From NCBI RefSeq assembly GCF_025766255.1, contig NW_026516677.1, forward strand, positions 124,001 through 188,000: a stretch of 64,000 bases of DNA, read 5' to 3'. Positions 35,026-47,791 of this stretch are shown one piece after another (the first letter of the stretch is position 1; each line of letters begins with the position of its first letter). Source of the DNA: Zychaea mexicana (Eukaryota > Mucoromycota > Mucoromycetes > Mucorales > Lichtheimiaceae). The position numbers and the translations under genes are program-made. Below the pieces are notes generated by a model. It was not told the DNA's origin and did no database searches. It worked only from the letters and a program-made list of their open reading frames with translations.

Positions 35026-35500
35026 TTATTCAATTCTTTCATCATCTGCAACTGTGTTTTTCTCTTGTTCCTTTTTCAGAAATTCCTCCTCTTCATCCTT
35101 ACGCTTTGCGAAAGTAAACATTCGGTTTGTTATTTTAACGTCGTGCTCATCCTTCACCCTCCTTTTGCCTATCTCGATTGTGGCTTTGGATTGCGCTGCT
35201 TGTTGTGGTGGTTGTGGCGTCTCGCTTAGTGGTGCCTCGTACCTCCGGATTGATACTAAGCTGTCTACTCCATCAAAATAAAACTCTTTGCGTTTTGCGC
35301 AAAAATCTCCTAGTCTGATGCGATAATAAATATATTGTCTTAGAGTTATTCAGGCTACATATATATACATATCCTCTGCTTCAACATTCAATATATTGTC
35401 TGTCCATGCGATTTCATCCGCTAGCTTCGCTCTAACTTTTTCTGAGTGATATACGGACAAGAGAATAGTCGCAATTGTAACGATAGGTGGGGGAGTAGTG
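35026..35500 (-). CDS. unrecognised small protein, possible two-exon gene
   Basis: The minus strand has a coding-like last exon (35026-35314): LGDFCAKRKEFYFDGV, a Pro/Gln linker, then a charged EEEEFLKKEQEKN coiled-coil-like tail and stop. An upstream segment (KVRAKLADEIAWTDN, ending near EDM at about 35370) splices to it in phase through a GTATAT donor and CAG acceptor. I cannot find a convincing start Met. The gene would lie about 100 bp downstream of the NOM1 stop in the same orientation. Family unknown. It may be a genuine short gene with an unseen first exon or a relic. Confidence 0.35.
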
Positions 35501-35603
35501 CACAAACCGATGCAAATTATAGATAATGCTAAACTTGGTTATCCTTGTATCATTAGTGATTAGATTATTAAATATTTAAAAGAATACACATCTAGGCTAA
35601 CAT

Positions 35604-38600
35604 TTATTTCCGGCTTATAGTATCCTTTGCAGCCTTGCAACCTTTTTGTACAACTTCCACGTCCGTTTTGCTACCCAGAATGCCTGCACATTTGTGTACC
35701 ACCGACTCTTGGAGGAAAAAGAGGATACCCTGAGCAAGCGTCCGTAACTCGATGATTTTGGTAAAGACGGTGGCCACGGCCCGCGTGTAGTCTGCTTCAT
35801 TCTTGAGCTGCAAGAAGACGTTGATAAACAGTATTTGCAGCCATAATCGACCCTTTTGCCCCAACGTCATAAAGTTGACACTTCTTAGCACCGCGAGAGA
35901 CATGCACTCGTGTGCTATTAATGCAGCATAGAATTTGGCAACATTGACAATGCGACTGGATCGAACGTTTAATCCATCGTTGTTCGTATCCGCGCTTTCA
36001 ATCATAGTTCGTTCTAAACCGCCAACTTCTCGTTCACCGCACTCGCGCAGGAAATCCCATAAGCAGTACTGGAAGGTGACCTTGAATGAGTGGTTATACT
36101 CGCACAGACGTTTGGCGACGAGCATGTAGTATGGATTAAATGTTTTTTCCTAACAATTATTGCAACGAGTTCAGCTACAGCAGTTTTACTTAAGGGGGCA
36201 AAAGCAAAGAAGTAAAGCCTTACATTGCCAGTACACTGTAATAACACACGCGCAATCTCGCGCTGTTGCACTTCACTTAGACCGAGTTTCATTAGTCTTT
36301 CAAATGCATCCAGATAATCCTAGAACAAGCAGATCAAATAAGGTTATTACACTCAGAAAATATAGAAAAGACTATGATCTCAAAAGAAAAAAAGCGTATA
36401 ATTCACCTCTGCACTCATGGTTGTAATGAATATACTTCGTCGAATATCAGTGTTCATCCCTTGCTTTCTTGCCAATTTAAGCAATGCTGCTTGCATGGAC
36501 TGATCCTTCTTCAAATCCTTGGCCATTTTGGCTGGTTCCTTGCGTTTGCTTTCGGTACCGACCAAGTTATCTTTCCAGGATGCGCCAACCAACCACCATT
36601 TACCTATAACACAAGAGTTCCTGGATTAGCAACCAAAGTTCGAAGCCTTCATAAGATATGTTTCGTTTTCTTATACCCTTCATGCTTGGGATAACAACTC
36701 AACATCATGTAATCCATACTTACCCTTTGTCTCGATTTGGTGGATATCTTCCAAACTGACACGCAGAGGTTCAGCAATCTGCACACTACGCTTCTTGCCG
36801 AGACTGTTCAAGAATCGCTTCATTTTGTTCACGAGCTCTTTATCGGCCTGTCCTGAGGCAGTAGGCCCACTCTTTATCTTGTTGTTTTTGATGTTAGCGA
36901 GTGTCTCCAGCATAAATTTGTGACGAGTCCTATTTGACCATTGCGTTAGATATTGGCCATTTGTTAAAACGAGTGCGATCTAGTGCGCATTCAACAAAAA
37001 GAAGGACTTACGAAATAGTCTTTGGATCACGCTTGGCCGTTTCTTTTTGAATTTCATCAATGATATCTTTCAAAGCTGCTGGATCATCTGCACGTAACTG
37101 GGCACCCGCAGCTATTTGTCATTATCATCATTTACATGTCAGTAACATTTCCGTAAGAGAAACGCAGCGTTCAGATTCGTAAGTCCCCTTCCCCTTCATT
37201 TTCTGCTCTTACTTTTTACAATTTTAAGAAGCAATTCCACACTGTATTCGTCAAGATGGCCAATCAGAACGCGGACAATGTCGTATACCAAGACACAAGC
37301 AACCACTTGAAAGTTGTATAGTTCGAGCAAAAGCGTCAACAAATTCTTGGCTTCTCGAGCACCAGGGGTCACTTCGTCGTTCAAACTCTCACCGCGCGCT
37401 GCTGCTTCCTGGCATTTTTTGTATTCTTTTTCAAATGCCTCGACCAAGCTCTGAACGAAAAATGCAGCTATTTACCGCAGAAAAAATGGAATCTATCTTA
37501 GCATCTAACTCTTCACCACTCATATACCCGATATATACTGGTCCCAAGCACTATGCAACCATTAAAACTTACCACAATCGACACCTTTAAGTCTGTAGAT
37601 GCCGCTTGCAATAGATGCATACGATACAACAAAGGAATCTAGCAGGTTGGACTTTTGTGCGATAGAGTCCAGAATAATGTTTGTGATAGTCGACGTTACG
37701 TCTATCGTAAAAAAGAAGTAGGGTTACAACAATATTCCAACAAATTACAATACAACAGAACCCACAGCAAAAGGGAAAATACGTACCATGACGAGGATAA
37801 CTTTCGTAACATTCTTCAATCTGTAACAGAATAGCTTCTATATTGCTTTCACTCAATCTGTTAAGTTGACCTTGTAAAAGTCGATGGAGTTTGATCTGCT
37901 GTTCTGACTTGGTCGCAGGGGCTTTTCGAAGATGGGGAGGAACGTATTTCGTAGCTGCACTGACAGCAGCTGGTTTTGCTGGCGTTGGCGTTTCTGGCTC
38001 CTTGGATTCAATTTCCTTTAAACGTCCATTCAGATTAGTGTCAGTTCAAAAACATCGCTCTTACTAAATGATGCTTTTTGCCTTCGTTCTATCTTGGTAT
38101 ACCTTTTCATCGTTTTCACTTCCTTCTTCTTCTTCTGGATCCGTCATATTTTCGTATTCTTCTGAAAGTTCTCCTTCGTCCTCTTCGCTACCTTCGACCA
38201 TCTCTTCATCCTCCAACTCTTCAACTTGGTCCCCATCAGAATCACTTTCATCGTCGTCTTCTTCGTCTTCAGACATGGCATCTCCATCTTCGAGCAATTC
38301 TTCTCTGTCGTCTCCCGATAAGTCCCCATCGTCCTCTTCCTCCTCACTTCCATCCAGTCCAGCAAATAGGTCATCCACAGCCTAGTAACGGCACAATCGA
38401 TAAGTAAGTAGATCCTCGCGCGTTTGCTATATCAACAAAAAAGCAGCAAATGGTAATTACCTCCTCGCCCTGTGCTTCAATATCCTGCTGCATCTTCTTC
38501 TTCTGTCTCTTCTGCTTCAAGTACTCCTGATAATCGATGTCTTCATCATCATCATCTTCCTCGTCGCCTTCACCCATGCCACCGAAAAGTTCCAATAAGC

Positions 38601-39344
38601 CGTCGTCCTGAAGCGCCTTTTTTAGACCGCTGCCGCTTTTCTTTTTGCTCACACCAAGTTTCTTTTCCCAATAGGCAATTTCTCGATCATCCTCAGCAAA
38701 ACTTGGATCGTTCGTACTATTGAGCAAGTTATCGGATTCCAAAAGCGAATATAAGTGTGGATTTGATTTTGACAGCCGTTTGAGTGCACTAGCATCGATG
38801 TTTGCTGTCTTGGTGGTGGCTGCTTTTTTCTTTTGTGCTCCATTCGATTCGGCAGCAGTGACAGTGGGGGCTTCAGCGGCAGGTCTTTTGTCAACTTGTT
38901 TTTTAGTAATTGCGGTGGTATTATGATTATTGTTTGCATTGCTGGTATTGTTGTTTGCTTTTTGACGTTTGGCTGCAGGAGCAGCATGAGTAACGCCAGC
39001 TTGGTGTGCTGCCTTTCGTTTTCCTTTATCTACACGTTTCTGTTTCCGTAATTCTTTGCGATTACCGACTTTGTTGATAAAGTTCTTTGTAAATTGACGT
39101 TTATCGGTTTCTGAAATAACATGCAGAATCAAAGCGATCACGTTAGTGAATAGATCGATTGAACTACACTAGAGATCAACAACGAAAAAAACCAGTTTTA
39201 TATACCTTGCTCTTCTAATTCTTCCTGAATTTTCTGTGGAAGTCGAGATCCAATACTTGGATCGTGTCTTGGCTTCCGATTATTGAAACCACCTCGGGAT
39301 CCTCCTCGACCACCTCTACTACCGCGTTGATGCTGACGATCCAT
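35604..39344 (-). CDS. sgd1: nucleolar MIF4G/MA3 protein (NOM1/Sgd1 family)
   Basis: A multi-exon gene. The first exons are 39206-39344, 38461-39110, 38103-38381 and one starting at 38015. The N-terminus is RG-rich (RGGRGGSRGG) and then Lys-rich, followed by NIDASALKRLSKSNPHLYSLLE and long acidic tracts, the usual disordered nucleolar arm. Next comes the MIF4G domain (ATKYVPPHLRK lead-in, LHRLLQGQLNRLSESNIE, LLLELYNFQVVACVLVYDI, FMLETLANIKNNK, KWWLVGASW), and finally the MA3 domain (MNTDIRRSIFITTMSAEDY, LGLSEVQQREIARVLLQC, YNHSFKVTFQYCLWDFLRE). NOM1/Sgd1 is needed for 18S rRNA maturation in the small-subunit processome. The start is the first Met of the RG-rich exon. It sits 88 bp from the stop of the next minus-strand gene. 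Confidence 0.92.
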
Positions 39345-39432
39345 AATAATAATTTTATTTTGTGTGTGTCAAAGGCAATCCAAAAAAAACTTTATTCCCG
39401 CTTTTTTGTAACACAATAAATTTTGTACTCTT

Positions 39433-40303
39433 TTAATGCCGCTGTTCTTGCTGTCGTTGCCTACTCTTTGCATAACGGTAACCAGGCGACGGTGGGGTCC
39501 TGCTACGATGAGTCGAGTTATCGACTGGCGACAATGCACCAGTCCAATTGACAGGTGGAAAATAAGGGAATCTAGTAGATATGCTACCAGGATCTACAGG
39601 TAGAGCTCCGACTGGAGGCGAATGCATCGATTCAGCAAACTGACGAGATTTTCGATCATAGTCCGGAACACGTGCAACGACGTCTTGGAAAGACGGAAGC
39701 GTAGGACTATTGTAATAGGCGTTGGTCAATTGTTGCTGTTGTCTGCTTGCGGAAGAAGGAGTAGTAGCTATGTCTTGTTGTTGCTGTTGTTTCTGACTTT
39801 GCTTTTTACGTCCTCGTTGCCGTTTTGTATCACTTTTAGACGGCGGTGGTGAGGGCGCTCGTCCGGGGGAAGAGGAAATCATCATAAGATTACGAGCTGC
39901 TCGTTCCTCTTCCTCTCGTTCACTGCGGCTACTTCGAGGTTGCGTTCGTGGAGGAGTAGGCGGGAATCCGTCTTGATCCATTGGATCAATACCTTGTTTA
40001 TTGCCGCTCGTGTTACTGTTAATCGATTCAAGATTGGATAATCGACGTTCGACCGTATTTTCCATCTGTTCCAGGCTTTGATTAGCCATCCCTGTTTGTA
40101 CTTTGAATCGTGCGTACTGAAGTCGTGCTCTTAATTGCTGGGCTAGCTTTTGATTGTGGTCGTTATAATATGTTGTAGTGATACTTATATCAGAGCGAGA
40201 GTAATCAACGCCTCTTTCCCTATTCTGCTTTTAATCATACCTGATTCATATCCTTATCAGGTTTTTGTTCAGCAGGTTGTTCTGTCAAAGAATTGCTATC
40301 CAT
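39433..40303 (-). CDS. Ser/Pro/Gln-rich protein of unknown function
   Basis: Two exons (40241-40303 and 39433-40146) give 258 residues. After an 18-residue polar start comes a helical block (LAQQLRARLQYARFKVQTG, then SLEQMENTVERRLSNLES). A long disordered region follows with PPTPPRTQPRSSRSE, SPGRAPSPPPSK, a basic KRQRGRKKQ likely to act as a nuclear signal, poly-Gln, and LPSFQDVVARVPDYD. Many SP/TP sites suggest a phosphorylated nuclear protein. I do not recognise the family. The helical block with LRARLQYARFKVQ is the most conserved-looking segment and a good search seed. It is tightly packed 88 bp from NOM1 in tandem. Confidence 0.75.
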
Positions 40304-40939
40304 GTTCGCGGGAGTAGGAATTTGAGTGAAGTAGAAGGTTAGTTTTCCCCAAATATCGCCGTTGGATCGATATGAATTGAATAACGCCGTGGTTTCAGAT
40401 ACGAAATTGATCCAACCAGCAAACACATTCCAGTGCATAGTAGGTCGGATAATGAATGAATGCTTCCTATGTACTTGACAGCAGATATAGGTGGCATTTC
40501 CACAATGCCATACAAGCGTGAACATTCAAGGTTTGAACCAAAGGATGCACACACAATGTTTCAAACAGGTGTGCACAAAAGACGCATTTTAAAAAGATGA
40601 AGGCAATGGAGAATCGTATAAAGATATTCCGGCCGCCCTTGACGCTAAAAAGATCGATTCAGTGATAAAATAATAAAAGTGATTAGCCATGTTGTGTTCT
40701 CGGTGGAACACACGGTGCGCCGGCTGCTGTGATCTTAAAAAGAAAAAACATCTGTCCTAAAATGGATACTGCTACACATAGAAAAATAAGCACATGGCGC
40801 CCTTTTTTGCTTCGATTGTTTTTTTAAACATCATTCTCTTTTCTCTCTCTCCCACCCAACAACATCGATCTTTACCTACATTCAAGCTGTCTGCAGGGGT
40901 GTGTGTTGTGAGTTTTATAACTATATCTACTACTATAAC
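40304..40939. promoter_or_regulatory. shared divergent promoter region
   Basis: About 640 bp between the minus-strand Ser/Pro-rich gene and the plus-strand NIPA gene, which diverge from it. It contains CT-rich stretches (about 40835-40860) just before the NIPA start. No gene seen. Confidence 0.5.
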
Positions 40940-43171
40940 ATGAGTGATCTATCAGCAGCAGCAGCAGCATCAGCAGACGACGCGTCATTGACATATCCTA
41001 TGAATAACAGCGGCCTATATAAAGGAGTGGGTGTTTCCTTGGCCATTGCCAGCGGTATATAATGTTTCTCTCTTTTACATGAAGTTATGCATGATTCAGG
41101 ACGATACAGCAACTTGACACATGTATATAACTGTTTGCATAGGTATATTCATCGGCACTAGTTTTGTTTTCAAGAAAAAGGGACTTGTTCAATCGATAGA
41201 ACGCTCAGGTATGTGAATTCGCCATTCACAGCTCATATACAGCCGTAATATGATTAATCAACGTTTTTGTCTCTATTAACGACACTGTCACGTACTTTTG
41301 GTTTTTATTTTAGGAGGAGTTGCCGGAGATGGTTACGCATATTTGACCTCTGCTATGTGGTGGGCAGGAATGGTGCTAAGTAAGTATCATACAGTGAGCC
41401 CGGCCTTCTCGGTTTGCCAGTCTCTTCCTTATTGACATATTTGCTCCATAGTGGTAATTGGGGAGCTTTGCAATTTTGTCGCATACGCTTTCACACAGGC
41501 AATGCTAGTTACTCCTCTTGGTGCATTGAGCGTTGTTGTCAGGTACATAATAATTATTACACGTAGCAGCAGCATCAATTATACAAACTAAGAACTGATC
41601 GGCCTTTCTATATCACAAGTGCTATACTGTCCTCCATCTTTCTGAAAGAAAGACTGTCTCTGACAGGGAAAATCGGTTGCTTTATATGTATTGTCGGGTC
41701 GATTGTTATTGTGCTACACGCTCCCGAGGAGGCTGCTGAGGACACATCTATCGAGACTTTTAAAGAGCTCGTTCTTTCTGTGGGTAACGTCTCGTGCTTC
41801 ATATTCTGGCATACAATTTTCCATGCACAATGAATTCTTTGCCGCTGACAAGCTATTCACCAACTATATTTTTAATAGGCTTTTTGGTTTATGCATCCCT
41901 CTTGATTCTAGTCGCGTTGGGTCTTATTTTTTTTGCCGCACCGCGGTGGGGCAAAAAGAATATGCTTGTATACATCACCATTTGCTCTGTCATAGGCGCA
42001 ATATCTGTCGTATTTACGCAAGGCTTGGGCATGGCTATTGTGCACTCGGTCACTGTCTCAAACCAATTCAACAACTATTTTATATATATCGTGCTCATCA
42101 TTGTGATTGTGACGCTGGTGATCGAAATTGTATATCTGAACAAGGCATTAAATTTATTCAACACGTCCCTCGTAACGCCAACCTACTATGTGCTCTTTAC
42201 GACACTGACGATCGTGAGCTCAATCGTCCTGTATCGACGATTCGATGCGACACCCGTGGAGATTGTTACAGTTGTCCAAGGTTTCTTCTGCATCTGCTCA
42301 GGCGTGGCTTTACTCCAACTTAGTCAACGGAAACAAGGCACCGCTAAGGAACAAGATAAGGACGTGTTGTCATCGTCGGGAACAACGAGGATGGCTCATG
42401 GTGAAACAGCAAATATTATGGAACCTGGTCCAGCTGAGCTTTTCCCATTTGCTGGGATTACTCGTTTTGCTAGCACTACACGACGACAACCGCGCTCATC
42501 ATCACTTTCTATCAGATCGACAATTTCTGAAAAAAGTTACCTGAACCCCCGTAAAAAACGAGCAACGACAATTGCGGGTGCTACTACCTCAAGCAACTTG
42601 CCTGTAATAGTGATTGATGACGGTGACAACAACAACAGCACCAGAGAATTACCTGTTGCGGTAAATAACACCATCGGTATCGGCAACACGAATCCAGGTG
42701 AAGATGGTTACACTCGTGAAACACGATGGAAAGATCATATACCACAACCCCCGATCGCTCGATACGAACCATTGATAGATCATCGCCACAGAAAAATAGA
42801 AGCTGCTGCACGGCAAAGTAAGTGTAATCTGCTATCATTTTAGCCCTAAGGCATTGAACTAACTGTTAAATCTTTACTGTAAAATAGTCTCTATCACGGT
42901 ACAAGAGCCTGTCATTCCCGTTGTCACAGACATCGCTACTAGTGCTACACGCCAACAACCACAACAGCAGCCTGCATCGACTAGTTCGTCCTTTTCAGAT
43001 AGACCTATTCGCAACAAATTTTTGCAAGGTGTACCATTTCGATCCAGATCCCGCCGAGCGCAAGATCGTCTCAACAAGTTTAGAGCATATAGTTTAGGCC
43101 TGCATAACTCCTCGTCAGAGGATTATAGCAATTTAGTGGTACAACCATCAGGAAATTCATCCTTGTATTAG
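40940..43171 (+). CDS. NIPA-type magnesium transporter
   Basis: Seven exons (40940-41054, 41143-41208, 41314-41379, 41452-41542, 41620-41783, 41879-42817, 42888-43171) encode 574 residues. The first 330 or so form the multi-helix NIPA/DMT fold: SGIFIGTSFVFKKKGL, YLTSAMWWAGMVLMVIGELCNFVAYAF, TPLGALSVVVSAILSSIFLKERL, GSIVIVLHAPEE, FAAPRWGKKNMLVYI and TQGLGMAI, all diagnostic of NIPA Mg2+ transporters. The remaining 240 residues are a hydrophilic Ser/Arg-rich cytosolic tail with repeated RSSSLSIRST- and RSRSRRAQD-like patches, long for the family and probably a phosphorylation or sorting region. The start has a poly-Ala stretch. Part of the tail is duplicated as a pseudogene at 21.9 kb. Confidence 0.92.
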
Positions 43172-44076
43172 AAAGTTTTTTTGATTAGTATACAATATCC
43201 ATTTATTATAGCAGCAGAGCTGTTATAGTCATCTTTAATTACACAAATAATAACAGCGCTTATCCAATTATAAAGCATCTCGAGGCTAGCACTGTGCTAT
43301 TAATCTTTTTATGCTCGCCAGGCCACAATTCAGTTGATCACTTCTGGTCGGTTGTTACGCGTAAAATGTAACAAATAGATTTCCAAAAATAGGGTTTTTG
43401 TACGACAGAATCGATGAAGCTTCCAAAAGCTTAAGGTCAGTGATAGTGCATAAATGAACAAAATATCGGTGTAGCGTGAACAGACATACATTGAAAAATG
43501 GAACGTCAATGCTTTTCGCCTATTGCTGCTTAGTGGTTTCTCAAAAAGCGTACAAACCGACGTGCACGTTCGCCATGTTTAATACGTATCTAAGTTTTAC
43601 CTAATTAACTGCTTGGAATGTCATAAAGTGAGGAAGCGAATAAGTAAATGCTCATCAAACAACTTTAGGATGATATCATCATACACATTGAGAAGATAAA
43701 GAAGCGTATCACTTAACGCTAATATTTCTTATAACTCCTTTTTTTGTTACGAAATGTTTCTCGTAATCATCAAAGATTGTAATGGTCATTTAACCCTATA
43801 ATCACCTCAAAGCATCCTACGCCGTTTAAAAGATGACATTGATTGCCTAGTAAATAACAATAAACAAGATGCATTCATACCTTGTACTCTTATCCTGGTC
43901 CTCCCTCCTGCCTAAATGTTCCTGAAACTCCGTTCCGGCTTTTTGTGTATCCGCGCCCTTTTTTTTACTACATATATCCTCGGTTTACACAAAGCTTGGC
44001 AGCAGCGACCCGAACTTGCACCTGAACATACCATTTACAAAGGGGAGTTGTCGTCAGTCGAGAGGGAAAGTCAAAA
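43172..44076. other. intergenic, promoter of the BRO1 gene at its right end
   Basis: No gene seen. The final 200 bp (43870-44076) are CT-rich and lead into the BRO1-domain start. Confidence 0.5.
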
Positions 44077-45959
44077 ATGAGTTATACATATTCGCTACCG
44101 ACGACAGGCGCAATGTCATTTGTCGAGTTCCTCAAAGACGTTGGATCGTACTCGTCCGAAATTTCTGATGCAACCGCTCAACGAGGCAGGATTAGGACAG
44201 TACTAAAAGAATTGAAGAAAGAAGCTCAGGAAGAACGCGACTATCGTCATATTGTGAATGTGAGTATCTACATTGAATATGATATGTGTGTTTGGTCATA
44301 TCACAAAGAGCAGGGGAGAGAGAGAGAAGGGGAAGGGAGAAGGAAGTCCATAGTATGGCTGACTACAAAAATCGGTTGAGTTGCATACATAGTGGAAAAA
44401 CCCTAGACCAAAAAGAAAGTCATATGCTTATCACCATGTGTACGCTGTTTATTAGACGATTGAAGACTATTTACCATACCTAATTAGCGTTATCAACTGC
44501 CTTGAATCCGGAGAACTCAAGCTGAAAAAGAGTATTGGTAACTAGGAAATGCCGTTGAGACACGTGATTGTGGGGCGTGCGCCAGTAAAGCAGAAGAATA
44601 TTCCTAATGTTTTAAGCTTTTTTTTCCGTTCCAGAGACTTCTTGGCGATCTACTCTCAGCGACCATATTATTCACACTGGTAGTAATGCTCCGCGGATAG
44701 CGTGTCAAGACATCTACTATGAACTTTTGTTTGTCCTGATGACCTATGGTTATGCATGTTCTATGCAAAGCAATGACATCTTCAAAACGATACAAGAAGG
44801 GTCTAGTACAGCATCGGCGCAGTATAATAAGGTATGACGAACATGGTAATTTATGCTGATCTTTGTGTGAGGAATTTATCCCGTGTCTTTACTTATGTCA
44901 ACTTCTTCTTCTTCAGGCAGCCGACTCTCTAAATACGGCAGCTAGTGTGTTCAATTACGTTGCATATGAGGTGATTCCCAAATGGAAACAAGCACCTGAG
45001 AGTCGACCTGTGGAAACCATCAAGGAACTGCCGGTCGCACTATCAAAGTAGTAATAAGCATCATCTGTTTTGCTCTTGTGGTGGACATGGCCAGAATGAA
45101 CTTATCTGTTTACTGTCATACTAGGATGGCACTTGCGGATGCTCAATACATTGCGATCAATAAGGCCTTATTAACGGGAAATGTATCGAAATCGCTCGTT
45201 GCGAAGCTCTATATCGGCGTGGCGGGACAATATGAGATGGCTTATGGACTTGTTTCATCCATCAGTGGAACGCAAGAAGTATCAACAGATCTCAAGAAAT
45301 ACATTTTCGATGGAGCGCAGTTTTACAAGGTAGAAATCAATTTCTGGAATAGGATGGGCGTATATCGGTGGGGAAAACTCAAACCATTAATTTCTTTAGG
45401 CAATGGGAAAAAAGTACCTTGCTCTGGATGCGAATGATAACCAGCAAGTATATTCTTGGAAAGATATTAATGGATTGACAAAGAAAGAAGGGTAGTATGT
45501 GTGGACTCATGCCAAAGTGGATTACTGCTTTTTCTAGGAAAATGGGTGAAGCAGTCGGATTCCTCCGTGAATGTAAAGCGGATTTAAGATCGATACAGCA
45601 CTCGAGTTTGTCTAAACCGCATTTGCGCAAGTCTGCAGTAGCTTCACGCGCATTTAAAGAGGAGGAGGCGGTTTCTGAGTTATTACAAAAATTCACAATG
45701 ATCAATGATACGGTACGTCTAAAAAGAGGGATGCGTCTTGGTTTGGAACCACAAAATAGTAGTCTCATCCATTATTTTCCATGGGGAGAAATAGGTGACA
45801 TATCAAAATATACCCTCACGCCAGGACTTGCTGCGGATTATTCCCAATGGTCGAGGTGTTTTGCAAATGAAACGATACCAACTTCCGTCTCCTCGATTCG
45901 GTCCCACTCAAGAAGAAGAACATAGCGCAAACTATGCACGGTCTGGTGCTTACTATTAA
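44077..45959 (+). CDS. BRO1-domain protein (BROX/Bro1-like)
   Basis: Eight exons (44077-44259, 44456-44537, 44635-44831, 44917-45047, 45125-45329, 45400-45491, 45538-45712, 45795-45959) give 409 residues, all phases consistent. The protein is one BRO1 domain: LPTTGAMSFVEFL, RGRIRTVLKELKKEA, IEDYLPYLISVINCLESGEL, FVLMTYGYACS, AADSLNTAASVFNYVAYEVIPKW, MALADAQYIAINKAL, KLYIGVAGQYEMAYGL, KKEGKMGEAVGFLRE and the closing NDTVTYQNIPSRQDLLRIIPNGR. BRO1 domains bind ESCRT-III (Snf7/CHMP4) at endosomes. No V-domain or long Pro-rich tail follows, so it resembles stand-alone BROX-type proteins more than Bro1/Alix. It does not end in a CaaX box. Confidence 0.88.
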
Positions 45960-46250
45960 CCAACAACAAAATAAAGTGTAGATATGCCCTTTCTTCCGCT
46001 TTGCTCGTTCATAACAACATGCGAAAGTGTATGAATGCTTGGCTCGTGTATATCCACAAATATGTACGAGGATACCAGGGAAGGAGCCTTGTTGGATGAA
46101 ACGATGAATTTATGTAGATAGCAAAAATTGACCAAAAAAGACAAATGAGTACTTTGGAATTTGTGAGCCCGCATAGACTAACTCTAAATTCAGGCTGCCC
46201 TGCTCTAACTCTTCCAGATTCAATACACATACAACCAGTACTCTACTTCC

Positions 46251-47555
46251 ATGACATTTCGTTTATTGACACGAGGATCGCGAATCTCACTGCCTACTGT
46301 GCGAGCAGCTCCTCCAGTAATACGCATGCGCCCGATCCCTGCGACAGTGCCAATGGCCTTTCGTCGCACCATGAGTAGCAGTGGACGACGACCTTCGGCT
46401 AACACACCACGCGTACGAACAATTCCGTTCCACCCGATCCCAGCTCTTTTAACACTGACAGCATTGCTTTGTCTCGGTGTCGGATTGTACGAATACTTTT
46501 TATCCGACCTGCAAAAATATCCACCCCCTGTGCGACACGCCCTACGACGAGCACTCTACTACCAAAACAAAAAAGATATTCCCTTGGCACTCAAATACTT
46601 CCGCGAAGCACTGCAGTTGGGTGTCGAGTCGCCAGAATTGGAGACCGACGGTGCACCACTGACAGGCATTATGATTCAATTGGGCACGTTGCTTGAGTCC
46701 CTGGGTCGACATCCTGAAGCCAAACAGACCCTGACACTGGCCATGCGCCACTTGCTTGGGCTGGAGAACAGCAACGCAGAAGGAGGAGGAGAAAAGAAGC
46801 CGGATGCAGCCATGTTTGACGTGGATATAAGCGCACTGGATCCTGTTGTACAAAAGAAGGTTGTCGGTATTGCGCAAAAGTTGGGTGATATCCATGCTGT
46901 AATGCGACGGGACGAGGAGGCTGAACGCTGGTACACTTGGTCGGTTGAACATTTATTGCGCATCTCGTCAAAGCCCACATCCGAGTATGGTGATGACGGA
47001 GACAAGAGAATATTCGACAAGGAGCACATGCCTACATGGTTGACACATACGGAGCTGGGTTCTTCGTTGGAGACGCTGGGTCGGTTTTATGCAGATCGTA
47101 ACAAATACACGTAAGGAAAAGTGGTTGTTGGAGTGTTTAAAGTCCTTACAGATTGGCTAATATGAACCAAAAGCTATGCTATGCCACTGTATCTTCAAGC
47201 ACTGACGTTGGCAGGTGTAGACAGTTGTCACGCAACGGTAATCATGAACAACTTGAGCGAAGGATTTGCCGCCATGGGTAGAATGGAGGAAGCAAAGAAC
47301 TGGGCCGAGCGAGGCGTCGAATTAGCGCAGAATCCAAACACGCGCAAGGCCAATAAGGATGGCGAAGTATGCGACGACACATGTGGAGTGTTATTATACA
47401 ACTTGGGCATGATCCACGAACAGCTAGACGATAAGGCAGGAGCAATGGTGTTTTATGCCAAGGCGAAGAAGCATGGACAGGAACACAAGAGTATCGATGT
47501 AGTGCAGGAAGCTGATCAATCTTTGAAGCGACTCCGTGCCGATCGGCAGCAATAG
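46251..47555 (+). CDS. mgr3: mitochondrial inner-membrane TPR protein (Mgr3-like)
   Basis: Two exons (46251-47110 and 47174-47555) give 413 residues. The first 60 residues are Arg/Ser-rich with no acidic residues, a mitochondrial presequence, followed by one transmembrane helix (IPALLTLTALLCLGVGLYEYF). The rest contains tetratricopeptide-like repeats (RALYYQNKKDIPLALKYFREAL, IQLGTLLESLGRHPEAKQTL, ELGSSLETLGRFY, YAMPLYLQALTLAG, LLYNLGMIHEQLDDKAGAMVFYAKAK). This layout matches fungal Mgr3, which with Mgr1 delivers substrates to the i-AAA protease Yme1 in the inner membrane. It converges with the VTC gene, 236 bp separating the two stops. Confidence 0.85.
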
Positions 47556-47791
47556 CCATTATTGAACGTTATTGAATAGAGTTAGATATACACTTTTTGA
47601 GCCTTTTTATTAAGATGATTCTGCTTTTCTTTTGCGAGCGATTGGATGCGAGAGGTGTGACGAACGAAAGCAGAGAGAGAGAGAGAGGGAGAGAGAGAAA
47701 GAGTAAGGGAACAAATGATATAATTGTACATACAGCATAGAGGAAAGCAAAAAGCAAATGATAGAAGATGGTTTATACATGATGCAGATTA
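47556..47791. repeat. convergent 3' spacer with (GA)n tract
   Basis: Contains an AGAGAG-rich run at about 47670-47702 between the convergent Mgr3-like and VTC genes. Confidence 0.6.

Noticed and set aside
38068..38407. Long Ser/Pro-rich plus-strand ORFs
   Set aside because: Antisense shadow of the acidic tract (GAA/GAT repeats) in the NOM1 gene.
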